Shown here piece after piece: positions 52,639-62,611 of a stretch of 64,000 bases of DNA (positions are counted from its first letter, which is position 1; the number at the start of each line of letters is the position of its first letter). Origin of the DNA: Prorocentrum cordatum (taxonomy: Eukaryota; Sar; Dinophyceae; Prorocentrales; Prorocentraceae); NCBI GenBank assembly GCA_963575745.1, contig CAUYUJ010021163.1:1-64000 (forward strand), read 5' to 3'. Both the position numbers and the translations under genes were made by a program. Below the pieces are notes generated by a model. That model saw only the letters and a program-made list of their open reading frames with translations, ran no database searches and was not told the origin of the DNA.

Positions 52639-52789
52639 TGCAGACTTGACATTGTGCTGCTTCAATATGCGCCTTGATCCTGTCCACAGACGCCCGGCTG
52701 CACTGAGAACGGCGCTGCAGACCCCCATGGAGCAAACATCGCTTAATTCCCATGGGATAACATATATTTTTTTGCATATTCGCTTTTTT

Positions 52790-53110
52790 GGCTCCGGAGC
52801 GTCTCAGACGGCCCAAGAAGCTCCATAGATCGTCCCAAGTCGGCCCAGAGAAGGCCCCAAGAGCGCCCCCAGACGCCCCAAGAGCGCACCGAGACGGTCC
52901 AAGACAGCTCCGCGACGGCCCAAGAGCGGCCTCAGAGGGCCCAAAAGGTCCCCAAGGAGAGCCCTGCGAGAACCACAGGAGATCCCCAAGAGGGCGCAAC
53001 AGGGCCCCAAGAGAGCCCCAAGACAGCCCTTGCCTCCCAATATTGCCCAAGAGCGCTCCGGAACGAGCCCCAAAGGACTCTGGCAAGACCGCCGAGAAGG
53101 CCCAATGATG
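52790..53110 (+). repeat. Degenerate CCAAGA repeat block
   Basis: Starts at CGCTTTTTTGGCTCCGGAGC followed by GTCTCAGACGGCCC (core) and continues as CCAAGAGCGCCCCCAGACGC-type phrases. Confidence 0.75.
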
Positions 53111-53525
53111 CCACTCGGTGTGATGTTCTGATATTTCCGCGCTCTCGCCTCTCAAATTTTTCAGAACCCCGCGAGGCTTGAAAAAATCACCATGCCGAGA
53201 GGCACCCGAGCTGGGCGCCAAGATAACCAACCAGGTGTGACACCTTTCTGGCCACAATCCCGGCGCAATGGCTGCACGAGCCGAAGGGTCTTGGGGGGCT
53301 TCCAAGAGGCCCAGACAACCCTCTCAGAGGCCACGCGTCTGCGCCCGGAGCGATGTTGCCACGGCGGTTTCCGGAGACATCGGTTCCGAGATGGAGGCCT
53401 CCTCAATGTTTCAAGACCCTTCAGAGCCGAACGACGGTCAAAGATCACTGCAAACACCCTAGGGGGATTCTCCATTGCTCCGAGAAGGATTTTAGCCTTT
53501 TCGCCGCTCCGTCTTTCCTCAACAA
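53111..53525. other. Spacer between degenerate repeats
   Basis: Several open frames but no family; partly diverged repeat. A TTTTAGCCTTTTCGCCGCTC core-like phrase occurs near 53496. Confidence 0.4.
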
Positions 53526-53712
53526 GAAGAAAACACCCCCCACCCCCAACGAATGGCTTCAGCAGGGGCGACGTATTCGTCGGGAGTGGGGGTCGTTTTT
53601 TTTGTCTGCTGCACAACAGCCAAAAATACCCCCTACCCCCAACGAGTGGCCCCTGGAGGTGCGACTTCTTTGGACTCAGGAGGTGCGAGTTCTTCGTTGG
53701 GGGTGGGGGTCA
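53526..53712. mobile_element. Pair of small foldback elements (CCCCCAACGA termini)
   Basis: First: CACCCCCAACGAATGG...GACGTATTCGTCGGGAGTGG (53530-53590). Second: CTACCCCCAACGAGTGG...TTCTTCGTTGGGGGTGGGGG (53635-53712). Each has C-rich and G-rich ends that pair. A T8 tract and CTGCACAACAGCC lie between. Small hairpin elements or two halves of one inverted repeat. Confidence 0.55.
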
Positions 53713-53729
53713 GATTTTTGTTGCTCATT

Positions 53730-54640
53730 TCCGACGCTCCAAGATGGCCTCCGAGGCCCCGTAAACCGTCCGCCAAGACGGCCAAAGATGAGCCCAAGAC
53801 GGTCCAAGAGCGCCACAAAATGACCCCACAGATGTCAGTCTCCCGCCCCAGCTCAGAGACCCCTGGAGGCTCCTACAGGGGCGTCATACGGTCCATGAGG
53901 CTGCCAAGCCGCCCCAAGAGGCTTCTGACAAGCCTCGCAAGAGGGCCCCGAGAGGCCCAAATCGTTGCTCTTCCGAGTTGCTTTCAAAGATGCCGGCCTT
54001 GTCGCCTGCTCCGTTGTCCCACGTTCCAAGACGGGCAAGAGGCACCGAAAACCGTCACCATACGGCCCAAGACCGGCATCAGACGGCCCACGTCATTGTC
54101 ACCAGATTGCCCAAGACAATCCAAGAGCGGCCTTAAGGCGATCCCAAGTGCAGTCCAAGACGGGTCTTCAGAGTTCCAGAAATGCGAGCTTGCCGCCCCC
54201 AAAGCGCTCAAGAGGCCTCCAAGAGACGTCCAACAGCCAAAGAAGCCGTCTGACGTCTAACCGCCCCGAGCGGTTCCCAGGAGACTTCGCAAGACGGCCC
54301 CTACAGCCCTACAGGCCAACATCGTTGATTCCCTTTTGGTTTTTGATGGAGTTCGGCCTTGTCGCCTCTTCGGCAACGCGACGTTCTACGACAACCCAAG
54401 AGGTCCTCAGTACTTCCCTAAGTCGGGCAGGAGGCTTCCGAGAGAGTTCCAAGACGGCCCAGGAGAGCCCCAATACGGCCGAAGGCGCGCCCAACACGGC
54501 CCAAGGGGGCTTCAAGAGGGATTCAAAATTGAGCCCCGCTTTCGAAAATGCGAGCCCTCTGCCCCGAGAGACCCCCGAGCGGTCCACAAAAGGCCCGAAG
54601 GAGCCGCCAAGAGGCCTTCGGCCTTCCACGAGCCCCAGGA
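53730..54640 (+). repeat. Degenerate CCAAGA repeat, three successive blocks
   Basis: Core-like phrases at 53725 (TTCCGACGCTCCAAGATGGC), 53990 (TTGTCGCCTGCTCCGTTGTC, then CCACGTTCCAAGACGGGC) and 54356 (CTTGTCGCCTCTTCGGCAAC), each followed by about 250 bp of CCAAGAG(G/C)CC phrases. A TTTTGG...GTTTTTGATGGAG lead-in precedes the third. Confidence 0.7.
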
Positions 54641-54734
54641 TCCAAGACGCTCGGGGCGACATCAACGTGCGCGAGGCGGCGTGGGGTCATCTTCGGCGTC
54701 TTCGAATGATTTTGGGCGTCTCGAGGATTCTTCT

Positions 54735-55155
54735 GCTTCTTCCTCCTCCTCCTCCTCCTCCTCCCCTTTTGCTTCCTCTTCTTCCTGCTCCTCTTTCTCC
54801 TCTTCCTCCACATCCTCTCTCCCCTCCACCACTTCCTCCTCCCCCTCCCCCACTGTCCCCGCCTGGCCACCCCCCCCCCCCTCTTCCACGCCTGGAAGCA
54901 GGCGAAAAAAAGAAAGAAGAGACGGAGGACAAGGAGGGCAGGATGGAGGAGGGGAAACAGGCGGGGGAAGAGGTGGAGGAGGAGGAGCAGGACAGGCATA
55001 GGAGGAGGAGGAGGAGGACGGACGGAGCAGAGGAGGAGGAGGAGGAGGAGGAGGGGACAGATGAGGAGGAGGGCATGCAATAGGACGGGGGGCAGGCGGT
55101 GGAAGAGGAGGAGGAGGAGGAGGAGGAGGAGGAGGAGGAGGAGGAGGAAGACGCC
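54735..55155. repeat. TCC array then GGA arrays (inverted polarity)
   Basis: Pyrimidine array 54735-54870, then purine arrays 54915-55150. A potential foldback of about 400 bp within degenerate repeats. Confidence 0.9.
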
Positions 55156-55405
55156 TTACAAGACGGCCCCGGGAGGTCAGAATTGTTGACTGCACTGTTG
55201 TTTTGCAAGATTTCGGCTGCGTCGCCTTTTCGCTTGTCCGACGCTCCAAGATGGCCCGAGAGGCCCCCACGACCGCCACGAGACATCCTAAGAGGCTCCC
55301 GCACGAGCCATAAGAACCAAGACGGCCCAATAACGATCCAATGCGATACCCCAATATTCGAAACTGCGAGCTTCGTCCATCGAGAGGCCCGGAACGCAGG
55401 AAATT
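55156..55405 (+). repeat. Degenerate CCAAGA repeat block
   Basis: Core GCGTCGCCTTTTCGCTTGTC followed by CGACGCTCCAAGATGGCC at 55211-55255. Confidence 0.7.
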
Positions 55406-55409
55406 AACG

Positions 55410-55580
55410 AGGTGGAGGAGGAAGAGGGGGAGGACAAGGAGGATAAGGAGAAGGACGAGGAGGGGAACGGGGCGGAGGAGGATACACGGGATGAGGAGGA
55501 GGAAGGGGAGGAAAAGGAGGCAGATGGAGAGGAGGATGAGGAGGAGGAGGAAGGGGAGGAGGAGGAGCGCGGGTGAGGAG
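55410..55580 (+). repeat. GGA/GGATAAGGA array
   Basis: Imperfect purine array. Confidence 0.9.
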
Positions 55581-55643
55581 ACGGTGGAGGAGAGGCAGAA
55601 GGAACATGAAAAGGGAAAGGGAGATAAAGAGAGGGAGAGAGAA

Positions 55644-55814
55644 ATACTTTCAACCAGATTTTTTGAGGCAGCCAGGCCAACAAGGCTTCACAAACTCTTT
55701 GTAGAGCCAGCGCTTTCAAACAAAGATGGGTTGTATTGTGGGCCTGCTGTCAACCACGATTTGGGGATTTACTTTCGTGCCCCACTGAAATGCACAAGAA
55801 CTGGGCCTGGCTAG
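55644..55814 (+). CDS. Candidate terminal exon, unknown protein
   Basis: Reads FFEAARPTRLHKLFVEPALS, then NKDGLYCGPAVNHDLGIYFR, then APLKCTRTGPG before TAG. It is AT-richer than the flanks and protein-like. No family recognised. It is followed by a palindromic GCGCGCGGAGCGCGCGC stretch at 55822. Confidence 0.35.
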   Translation: MLSTRFFEAARPTRLHKLFVEPALSNKDGLYCGPAVNHDLGIYFRAPLKCTRTGPG

Positions 55815-56062
55815 AACCTAAGCGCGCGGAGCGCGCGCGTGGTTCTCGCAATTAGAATACGTCTCAGATTTCCAGGTCTGCCACGTGCTTTTTCAAAATA
55901 GCCAGGAGCGCCGCGGGGGTTCCTTGATTCGGTTTCGTTTTGAGAGGCCGTCCAGGCGCGCCTCGTGCTCCAGGCGCGCCAGGAGCGCCACGTGCGCTCG
56001 GCGTCGAAAATTCTGTTGCCGAGGAGGCCCTGGCGCGGCGGCGCCCGGGTGCTTGCGAGTCC

Positions 56063-56345
56063 ATGAAGAAGCTGCTCGTCGCCTCCCAGGACCTCGACTA
56101 CGACTGGTGGAGGGCGACAGCGCCGCTGACGCGGCAGGAGGCCGAGGTCATGGAGGCCCGCCGCGATAGGTTTCGGTCGACCCTCCCCGCCGACGGCGTC
56201 CCCCGCGGCGTTCGCGTCGTTCGAGCGGGGGGCGAAGTGGATCTGGGGCGAGTTCCCCGGGCGGAACGCAGCCGGGCCGCCCCGCGCCCTCAGGTACGAG
56301 GAGGGCGGCTACTACGCGCACGCCGTGAGCGGGCTGCAGGTGCGG
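56063..56345 (+). CDS. Candidate exon, unknown protein, with one frame break
   Basis: Starts MKKLLVASQDLDYDWWRATA, then PLTRQEAEVMEARRDRFRST, then LPADG. Near a run of five C (about 56200) the coding frame moves: AAFASFERGAKWIWGEFPGR, then RALRYEEGGYYAHAVSGLQ. It ends CTGCAG followed by GTGCGG, a good GT donor. It precedes the helicase-like exon by 240 bp and may be in the same gene. I do not recognise the domain. Confidence 0.5.
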
Positions 56346-56582
56346 TCGCCACTTGCCTGCACGGGTCCCCCCCCCCCACGCTCGCAGAAGAGGGGGTCCG
56401 CGGAGAGAGGAGGCGCCGCCCGGCCCCTGGCCGAGCCGAGTCGAGGGCCCTCCGCAGTGGGTGACCTCCTATGCGAGGGCTATTGCGCGCCTGACGCAAG
56501 GGCGCCGCAAGCAGTGAGGAGAGGAGCGGGGGGGAAGGAGGAAGAGGGGGAGGAGGAGGAGGGGAGGAGGAGGAGGAGAAAG

Positions 56583-56679
56583 TGGCTGCGCCTGTACGTC
56601 ATGTTCTCCCGCGCCACGTGCGTGTGGAACATGCTGATCCTGCGGCCGCCCGCGCGAGAGTTCCTGGAAGGGGAGGAGG
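56583..56679 (+). repeat. First copy of a duplicated helicase motif VI segment
   Basis: Reads LRLYVMFSRATCVWNMLILR, then PPAREFLE. A near-identical 97-bp segment follows at 56680. 97 is not a multiple of three, so the copies are out of frame with each other and only one can be used in a given reading. Confidence 0.75.
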
Positions 56680-56682
56680 TGG

Positions 56683-56886
56683 CTGCACCTCTACGTCATG
56701 TTCTCCCGCGCCACGTGCATGCGGAACATGCTGATCCTGCGGCCGCCCGCGCGAGAGTTCCTGGAACGCGGGCCGCCGGCGCCCCTGCGGAAGGCGCTCC
56801 GCGAGTTCGACAAGAGAGCGGTGGACTCCAGGGCTGTGGCGGAGCAGCTCACGGCGGAGCTGGGCTTCGTGCTGCCTCCCGCCTGA
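56683..56886 (+). CDS. SF1-helicase-like C-terminal exon
   Basis: Reads LHLYVMFSRATCMRNMLILR, then PPAREFLERGPPAPLRKALR, EFDKRAVDSRAVAEQLTAEL and stop at 56884. L-Y-V-M-x-S-R-A-T is motif VI of PIF1/RecD-type superfamily 1 helicases, whose Arg contacts ATP. The following L-I-L-R-x-P is common in the dinoflagellate members. Only this last segment is present here; motifs I to V would be in upstream exons not seen. The duplicated upstream copy may be an alternative or dead exon. Confidence 0.6.
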   Translation: MHLYVMFSRATCMRNMLILRPPAREFLERGPPAPLRKALREFDKRAVDSRAVAEQLTAELGFVLPPA

Positions 56887-56894
56887 GCGCCGCG

Positions 56895-57030
56895 GCGCGC
56901 GCCTGGAGGCCCGCGGGGTTGCCCCAACGGTCTGGCCCGCGGGGTTGCCCCGACGGCCTGCCCTCGCGCCCCGGCGGCCCGCGGGATTGCCCCAAAGGCA
57001 TGGCTGGCCCGAAACGGCTGCCCCGACGGC
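56895..57030 (+). repeat. GCCCGCGGGGTTGCCCC short tandem repeat
   Basis: Three or four copies of an about 25-40 bp unit (GGCCCGCGGGGTTGCCCCGA). Confidence 0.75.
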
Positions 57031-57129
57031 TTCGCGATCTAGCAGTCGGCAAGCGCGCGCGCGCTGGCCGAGGCGGCGACGGCTCCGAGGAAAATCGATT
57101 TGCTTCCCCCGACCATGGGGAAGGGGAGG

Positions 57130-57265
57130 TGCACAAGGAGAAGAGGCAGGAGGAGGATGAGGAGGGAAGGGGTAGGGGGAGGGCGATGATGAGGAGGAGG
57201 TGGAGAAGGAGGAGGAGGATGATGATGATGATGATGAGGAGGAGGAGGAGGAGGAGGAGGAGAAA
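57130..57265 (+). repeat. GGA/GAT arrays
   Basis: Purine array with a GATGAT block at 57215-57235. Confidence 0.92.
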
Positions 57266-57499
57266 GATGGGGGAGGGGGAACAATTAGAAAAAGGAAGAA
57301 AAGAGGGCTGATGAGAGGGCGAGAAGAGGGTGTTTGCCATGGCCGGGAAGAAAGGGATAAGGGCAATTTAAACAGATTATCATGTGGGTCCTTCCGTCGG
57401 AGTATTTTTCCCCATATCCTAAGATGGGGTTTTTGTTATTACTTGGACGCCTCCTCCTCCTCCTCCTTCCTCCTCCTCTTTTCTCCCCCCCTCCTGTCG

Positions 57500-57710
57500 G
57501 ACTTACTCATACTCACACTTGCTCATATTCAGACTTACTCATACACAGACTTACTCATACTCATATGTACTCATACTCAGACCTACTCATACTCAGACTT
57601 ACTGACACTCAGACATACTCATACACAGACTTACTCATACACAGACTTACTCACACCCAGACGTACTCATACACAGACTCACTCATACCCAGACTTACTC
57701 ATACACAGTA
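57500..57710 (+). repeat. 16-bp TTACTCATACACAGAC repeat
   Basis: About 12 copies with substitutions, preceded by a short TCC array (57448-57475). Confidence 0.92.
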
Positions 57711-57749
57711 TTTCTGGGCTCAACACCCTTCGCTTGGAGAGCAGATTGT

Positions 57750-58270
57750 GAGGATGTCTCAGGCGGGGCGCTGGTTTCAGCACCCCTAAGGGGAGCCGCC
57801 AGGGGTGGTTGCACGGGCTCGTTCGCGGCCATTTTGTGGGGATGTCTCAGGCGGTTTGCCTGTTCTGGGCCTAGCATCCTTCGCTTTCGGAGCAGATTTG
57901 GAGGATGTCGTGAGCGAGGCGCTCATTTCAGCACCCCTAAGGGGAGCCGCCAGGGGTGGTTGCACGGGCTCGTTCGCGGCCATTTGTGGGGATGTTTCAG
58001 GCGGTTTGCTTGTTTCAGGGCCCGACGTTCTTCGCTTTCGGAGCAGATTTGGAGGATGTCGTGAGCGAGGCGCTCATTTCAGCACTCCTAAGGGGAGCCG
58101 CCAGGGGTGGTTGCACGGGCTCGTTCGCGGCCATTTTGTGGGGATGTCTCAGGCGGTTTGCTTGTTTCTGGGCCCAACATCCTTCGCTTTCGGAGCAGAT
58201 TTGGAGGATGTCTCGAGCGAGGCGCTCATTTTCACCCCCCAGGTGGGCCAGATTTTGAGGATGTCTCGAT
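57750..58270 (+). repeat. 151-bp tandem repeat, about 3.4 copies
   Basis: Unit contains TTCAGCACCCCTAAGGGGAG, CCGCCAGGGGTGGTTGCACG, GGCTCGTTCGCGGCCATTTT, GATGTCTCAGGCGGTTTGC and CTTTCGGAGCAGATTTGGAG. CACCCCTAAGGGG and CCAGGGGTGG give it hairpin potential. Confidence 0.9.
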
Positions 58271-58309
58271 CGGTTTGCTTGTTTTGGTGGCCAGGCTCGT
58301 GGGCGCAGA

Positions 58310-58590
58310 TTCTTCTCAGGATGCCACAGGAGGTTCCAACAGGCTCCAGGAGGCCCCAGGAGACCACATGAGGTCCCAGGGGCATCAGGAGGCCACAAAA
58401 AGACTCAAGAGGCCACAGGATGTCCCAAGAGGCTCCAGGAGGCCCCAGGAAATCTCCAGAAGGCCTCAGGAAACCACAGGAGGCCCCAGGAGGCAACAGG
58501 AAGCGCCAGGAGGCATCGGAAGGCAACAGGAGGCCCCGAGAGGCCCAGGAGCAGGAGGCCTCAGAAGGCAACAGGAGTGGTTCCAATCCC
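58310..58590 (+). repeat. AGGAGGCCCC degenerate repeat
   Basis: CCACAGGAGGCCCCAGGAGG phrases; the same repeat resumes at 58860-58945 on the other side of the 53-bp array. Confidence 0.85.
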
Positions 58591-58860
58591 ATGTGTTTTA
58601 CGTATGCTTCTATCGATTGGGCCTCACCTGGAGCACGATTCTTTGATGTTCTACGTATGTCTCTATAGATGGTCCTTCTCCTGTGTGCACAATCCTAAAT
58701 GTTTTACTCATGTTCCTATGTATTGGGCCTCTCCTGGGGCACGAGTCCTTGGTGTTTTACGCGTGTTCCTATATATTGCCCTTCTCCTGTGGCTCTAATC
58801 AGCAATGTTTTATGTACGTCTGTTGCTATAGATTGCGCCTCTCCTGGGGCACGAAACCTT
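58591..58860 (+). repeat. 53-bp tandem repeat, five copies
   Basis: Unit TGTTTTACGTATG(C/T)TCCTATA, GATTGGGCCTCTCCTGGGGC, ACGA.TCCT. It lies as an island inside the AGGAGGCCCC repeat. Confidence 0.88.
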
Positions 58861-58945
58861 CCTAGGAGGTCCCAGGAGGTCCCAAGAGGCTCCTGGAGAC
58901 CCCAGGAAGCCCCAGTAGGTTTCAGGAGGCCCCAGGAGGCCCCAG

Positions 58946-60079
58946 GCTCATGCACAGAGACGCGCTCGTACTACTGAGGCTCATTCACACTCCAATTCAT
59001 TCGCAGTTAGATTGATGTCCAGACCGTCACAACTGAAGCCCGTTAATATTCGAAAGCTCTTGCGCCTAGACATTCACGGCGGACAGGTGGTCCATGCGAG
59101 TAGATGCACATATGGGGAGCTCCACGCAGTGAATAATTGATGTTCTCCCCGAGTCCGCCTGTAGGAGGACCTGCCCGACTTAAGGCTAATAGCGCATACC
59201 CCGCGGCGGAAAGCCAGTGCTTGGGCTTGGGTCGAGAATGCCGCGGGCCCGCGAACCGTCGAGGTCGGTGATGGTGCTTTGTGGAGGAAGGGAGATTCCC
59301 GGGGAGAAGGGCGGAGAGGAGGGCGTGAACCCTGATCCCACACCCAACCCCTACGTCCTATCGTGGGGTGGACAGACCTCCTACCCTGACACGTCGATTA
59401 AGGAATTGGCCGTTTTCGGATAGCGAGTGGGCGTCGCGGCCGTCATTTTTGCGGGTCCAGGTCCGTCGGTTTCGGCCCCAGGCCGCTTTCACCAAGGGGA
59501 GGTCAATTAAAGGGAGGTTTGTCCACCGCCGATCCTATTCCCTCCCGTACAGTACCCTACCCAGACCTGGATTCAAGCCTGAACGCAAATCCCCCTGGAC
59601 AAGAGCCCCAGCTACATGCCCGACCCGAAGGCCAGGGAACAACTGAAATCGGGTAGGGGCAATCCGCAGCAGGTAGGTAGACAACCCAAGCTGAAGGAGG
59701 GGCGGGAAATGGCTTCACGTAGAAATGGACATGTAGGCATCTCTCAAGGAGGTACAGGAAGAGGAGGAGGAGGCTCCGATAATAGCTGGTGAGAATGTTT
59801 TGACGCGCGCGGCTCGTGCATGGAGACGAGCAGGATATATTAGAATGATGAGGATGAGCAAGAGGATGTGGAGGATGTGGACGACGACGATGATGATGCT
59901 GATGATGATGAAACCAAAGAGCTGTCATGCTTTGATTGCTTTGTCCCTGACATCTGTTTACCAAGAGGCTATGCCCCGACCCCCAGAAGAGGGAGCTCGC
60001 GCCGACATTTTTGCATGATTTTGCCATGCGTTGGCGTCGTAGTGAGGCGATGTGGCCATTGTGGAGCTGATGCTCTGCT
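58946..60079. other. Longest low-repeat stretch at this end, no assigned gene
   Basis: Frames that read like protein include plus 59274-59423 (VMVLCGGREIPGEKGGEEGV, then NPYVLSWGGQTSYPDTSIKE), plus about 59595-59790 (PLDKSPSYMPDPKAREQLKS) and plus 59868-60115 (ELSCFDCFVPDICLPRGYAP after an Asp-coding GAC/GAT run). They are not in one frame and I recognise no family. They may be exons of one unknown gene. Confidence 0.3.
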
Positions 60080-60700
60080 GCACGGATCCATCGCGGAGAC
60101 AATATGGGGCATCTGGGCCCGAACGCTAGGGCCCAACCTGAGGCTCTCTTGGAGTCATTTTGGGACGTCTTGGGGCATCCTTAAGCTCTCTTGGGTCGCT
60201 CTTGGGGCCTCTTGGGGCTATCTCGTGGCGCCCTCTGGGGGTCTTGCCCCCGTTTTAGAGGGTCTTCGAATCGTCTGGGGGATGTTGAGGCTGTCTAGTG
60301 GCGATCTTTGGGCCGTGTCGGAGTTGCCTGGGGGTATCTTTGGGAGCCTCTCCAGTGCCATCTCGGGACCTTCTGGAGGGGCATCTTGGGCCGTCTTGGG
60401 TTTTCGTTCGGTGCCCGCCTGGCTCGCTTGAGCGTCGCTGGAGCCCACTGCGGGGCCACCTCGAGCCGAGAAGTGGGAAGTGCAGCTTCGATTCTGACGA
60501 ATTTTGGCTCTCGGGCCCCCCCCTCTCCGCGGACCCACATCGGAGCCCCTGGCTGCCTCTTGGGGTCATCCTTGGCGCCATCCTGGGCTGAATTGGCCAT
60601 CTTGGGCCGTCTTTGGGGGGCCACCTCGGGCAATCTTGAGCTTTCTGTTTGGGGGGCCCTGAAAACCCCGTGGGCGGTTTGCGAAAGCTCCTAGGGCCGG
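60080..60700 (-). repeat. Degenerate CCAAGA repeat block, inverted copy
   Basis: CTTGGGGCCTCTTGGGGC and GGGCATCTTGGGCCGTCTTGG phrases, the inverse of the CCAAGACGGCCC family. It includes a non-repetitive stretch at 60430-60540 (GAAGTGGGAAGTGCAGCTTC). Confidence 0.72.
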
Positions 60701-60962
60701 GAAGCCATGTTGACGGTCTCGTCGCCCCCCCCTCTCACCCTCCTTCCTCGAGCGGGAGTTTGGGTTTTTAGACAAGGGGAGCCATGGGGGGGGGGGGGGG
60801 CAAGCTACGCATCTTGTGCGCCGTGATGCCCAGACAATGACGAGGTCGGAGGATATTCGTTGCTTGCCTCGAGCCAGAATGGCCACGGCTGTCCTCAGCC
60901 TGGGGCACGCCAGCTGTCCACATACATTTGCTCCTCCTTCCTTCCGCCTCCTTGTGCTCGCT

Positions 60963-61120
60963 CCTCCTCCTCCTCCTCCTCCTCCTCCTCCTCCTCCTCG
61001 TCTTCCCTCTTCCCCCGCCCTCCCCCTCTTCCCCCTCCCCCCCCTCCTCCTCCTCCTCCTCCTCCTCCTCCTCCTCCTCCTCCTCCTCCTCCTCCTCCTC
61101 CTCCTCCTCCTCCTCCTTCC
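60963..61120 (-). repeat. TCC array
   Basis: Long pyrimidine array. Confidence 0.96.
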
Positions 61121-61536
61121 GCGTCGTTGCTGCTTGCTGGTGGACCCTGTGCGCACCCTTCGGCACTGGCCGTACACGGGCTACGCCCGAAGCTCGGGCT
61201 ATGCCGTTCGTGTCCCACGTGTCGTGTGGTGCCGAGCTTACAGTGGTGAGGGGGTAACCCCACAATACTCCGTAGTCCGAACTGAGGTTGGACTCTCATG
61301 GAGTGCCGCCGCCGCCGCCGCCTCCTCCTCCTCCTCTTCCTCCTCCTCCTCCTCCTCCCCCTCCTCCTCCTCCCCCGGCGGCGCGCGCGGGCCTCTCCCG
61401 CGGCCAGAGCTCGCGGCAGGGGGTCCGGCGGACGCCCCCGCCGCCGCTCCGAGGGGGCTGACTCCGCCGGGGCCGGCCGGCCGTTTTGCGACGGCGGCCA
61501 CTCCCGGGGGGGAGGCTTTTGCCAGCCAGGAGCAGG
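61121..61536. other. GC-rich spacer
   Basis: Contains a palindromic GGGCTACGCCCGAAGCTCGG near 61178, a short TCC array (61318-61375) and GC-rich sequence open in several frames. No gene assigned. Confidence 0.4.
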
Positions 61537-61700
61537 CATGCGGTGATGGGCTTGTTTTCCACCACCACCACCATAAGCTGGAGGAGGGAAGGAGGAGTAC
61601 GACGAGGAAGAGGACGAAGAAGAGGAGGAGGAGGAGGAGGAGGACCCCCTCCCCCTCCAACATATGGTGGTGGTGGTGGTGGAAAACAGGCCCATCATGC
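61537..61700. mobile_element. Foldback element with a GGA array in its loop
   Basis: Left arm GGTGATGGGCTTGTTTTCCA followed by CCACCACCACCAT. Right arm ATGGTGGTGGTGG, then TGGAAAACAGGCCCATCATG. The arms pair over about 37 bp and enclose a GGA/GAC-rich loop of about 90 bp. No clear target duplication. Confidence 0.7.
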
Positions 61701-62224
61701 GGGGGGCGAACTGGGGGAGCGATCAAATGGGGGGGGGGGCAGCGCGGGCCGCCCAGAAGGGGCCCTTCAGGGCCCCCGGAGGGGCCCTTTCTAGGGCGCC
61801 ACGGGGGGCCTCGAGGGCCCGAAGAGGGCACCCCTCCTCCCCCCCCCTTTGAATTTGTCGTCCCCCCATGCTCAGGGGGGGGGGGGAACACCACACCGAC
61901 ACAATTTTTTTTCGTCGACTCCCCGGAAAGTGCGGGAACATGTGGGAAGTGGGGGGAAGACGGGCACCCAGAACATGCGGGAGAGCATGGGGAGTCCTGG
62001 GATTTGTGTCTATTCGTCTGTGTGTCCCTGGGCCCCTCTTACACGACTTAATCCGCGCCCAAGAAGGCACCCCTGGGAGCCCCGCGGGGACCAGGACGCC
62101 GATGTCGGCGGCCGCGGGCAGCCCCGAGCGCCCGCCAGCCAGGGGCCGGCGTCAGCTCGAGGCGCCGGGCCGTCCAGCCTGCCAGCCCGCCTCGAGCCCC
62201 AGCGCCCCCCGCCCAGCTCGGTGC
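61701..62224. other. GC-rich spacer with G and T homopolymers
   Basis: Repeated GGGCCC phrases (61735-61830), a G run at 61876, a T run at 61904 and ordinary sequence to 62220. No gene. Confidence 0.45.
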
Positions 62225-62365
62225 CTCTCCTCCTCCTCCTCCTTTCCTCCTCCTTCCTCCTCCTCCTCCTCCTCCTCCTCCTCCTCCTCCTCCTCCTCCT
62301 CCTCCTCCTCCTCCTCCTCCTCCTCCCCCTCCTCCTCCTCCTCCTCCCCCCCTCCTCCTCCTTGC
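62225..62365 (-). repeat. TCC array
   Basis: Pyrimidine triplet array. Confidence 0.96.
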
Positions 62366-62611
62366 CTCCTCGACGTGTTCCAGCTCCTCTCATCCTCCCT
62401 GCCGTCCTTGACCTCGACCTTCTCGACCTCCTCTCGGTCCTCTTCGAACGCCGTCCTCGTTATTCCGCCTCCTCATCTTCCGACGAAGGCGACGGCGACA
62501 ACGAGGGCGACGACCACAGCGACCACGACCACGACCATGACGGCGACGACGACACTGACGACGACGACGACGGCGACGATACGGCCACGGCCATTCACGC
62601 ATGCGCCCCAG

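Noticed and set aside
57834-58150. Spliced-leader-like GCCATTTTG within the 151-bp repeat
   Set aside because: Only the GCCATTTTG core matches and it is part of a minisatellite; flanking bases do not fit the dinoflagellate leader.
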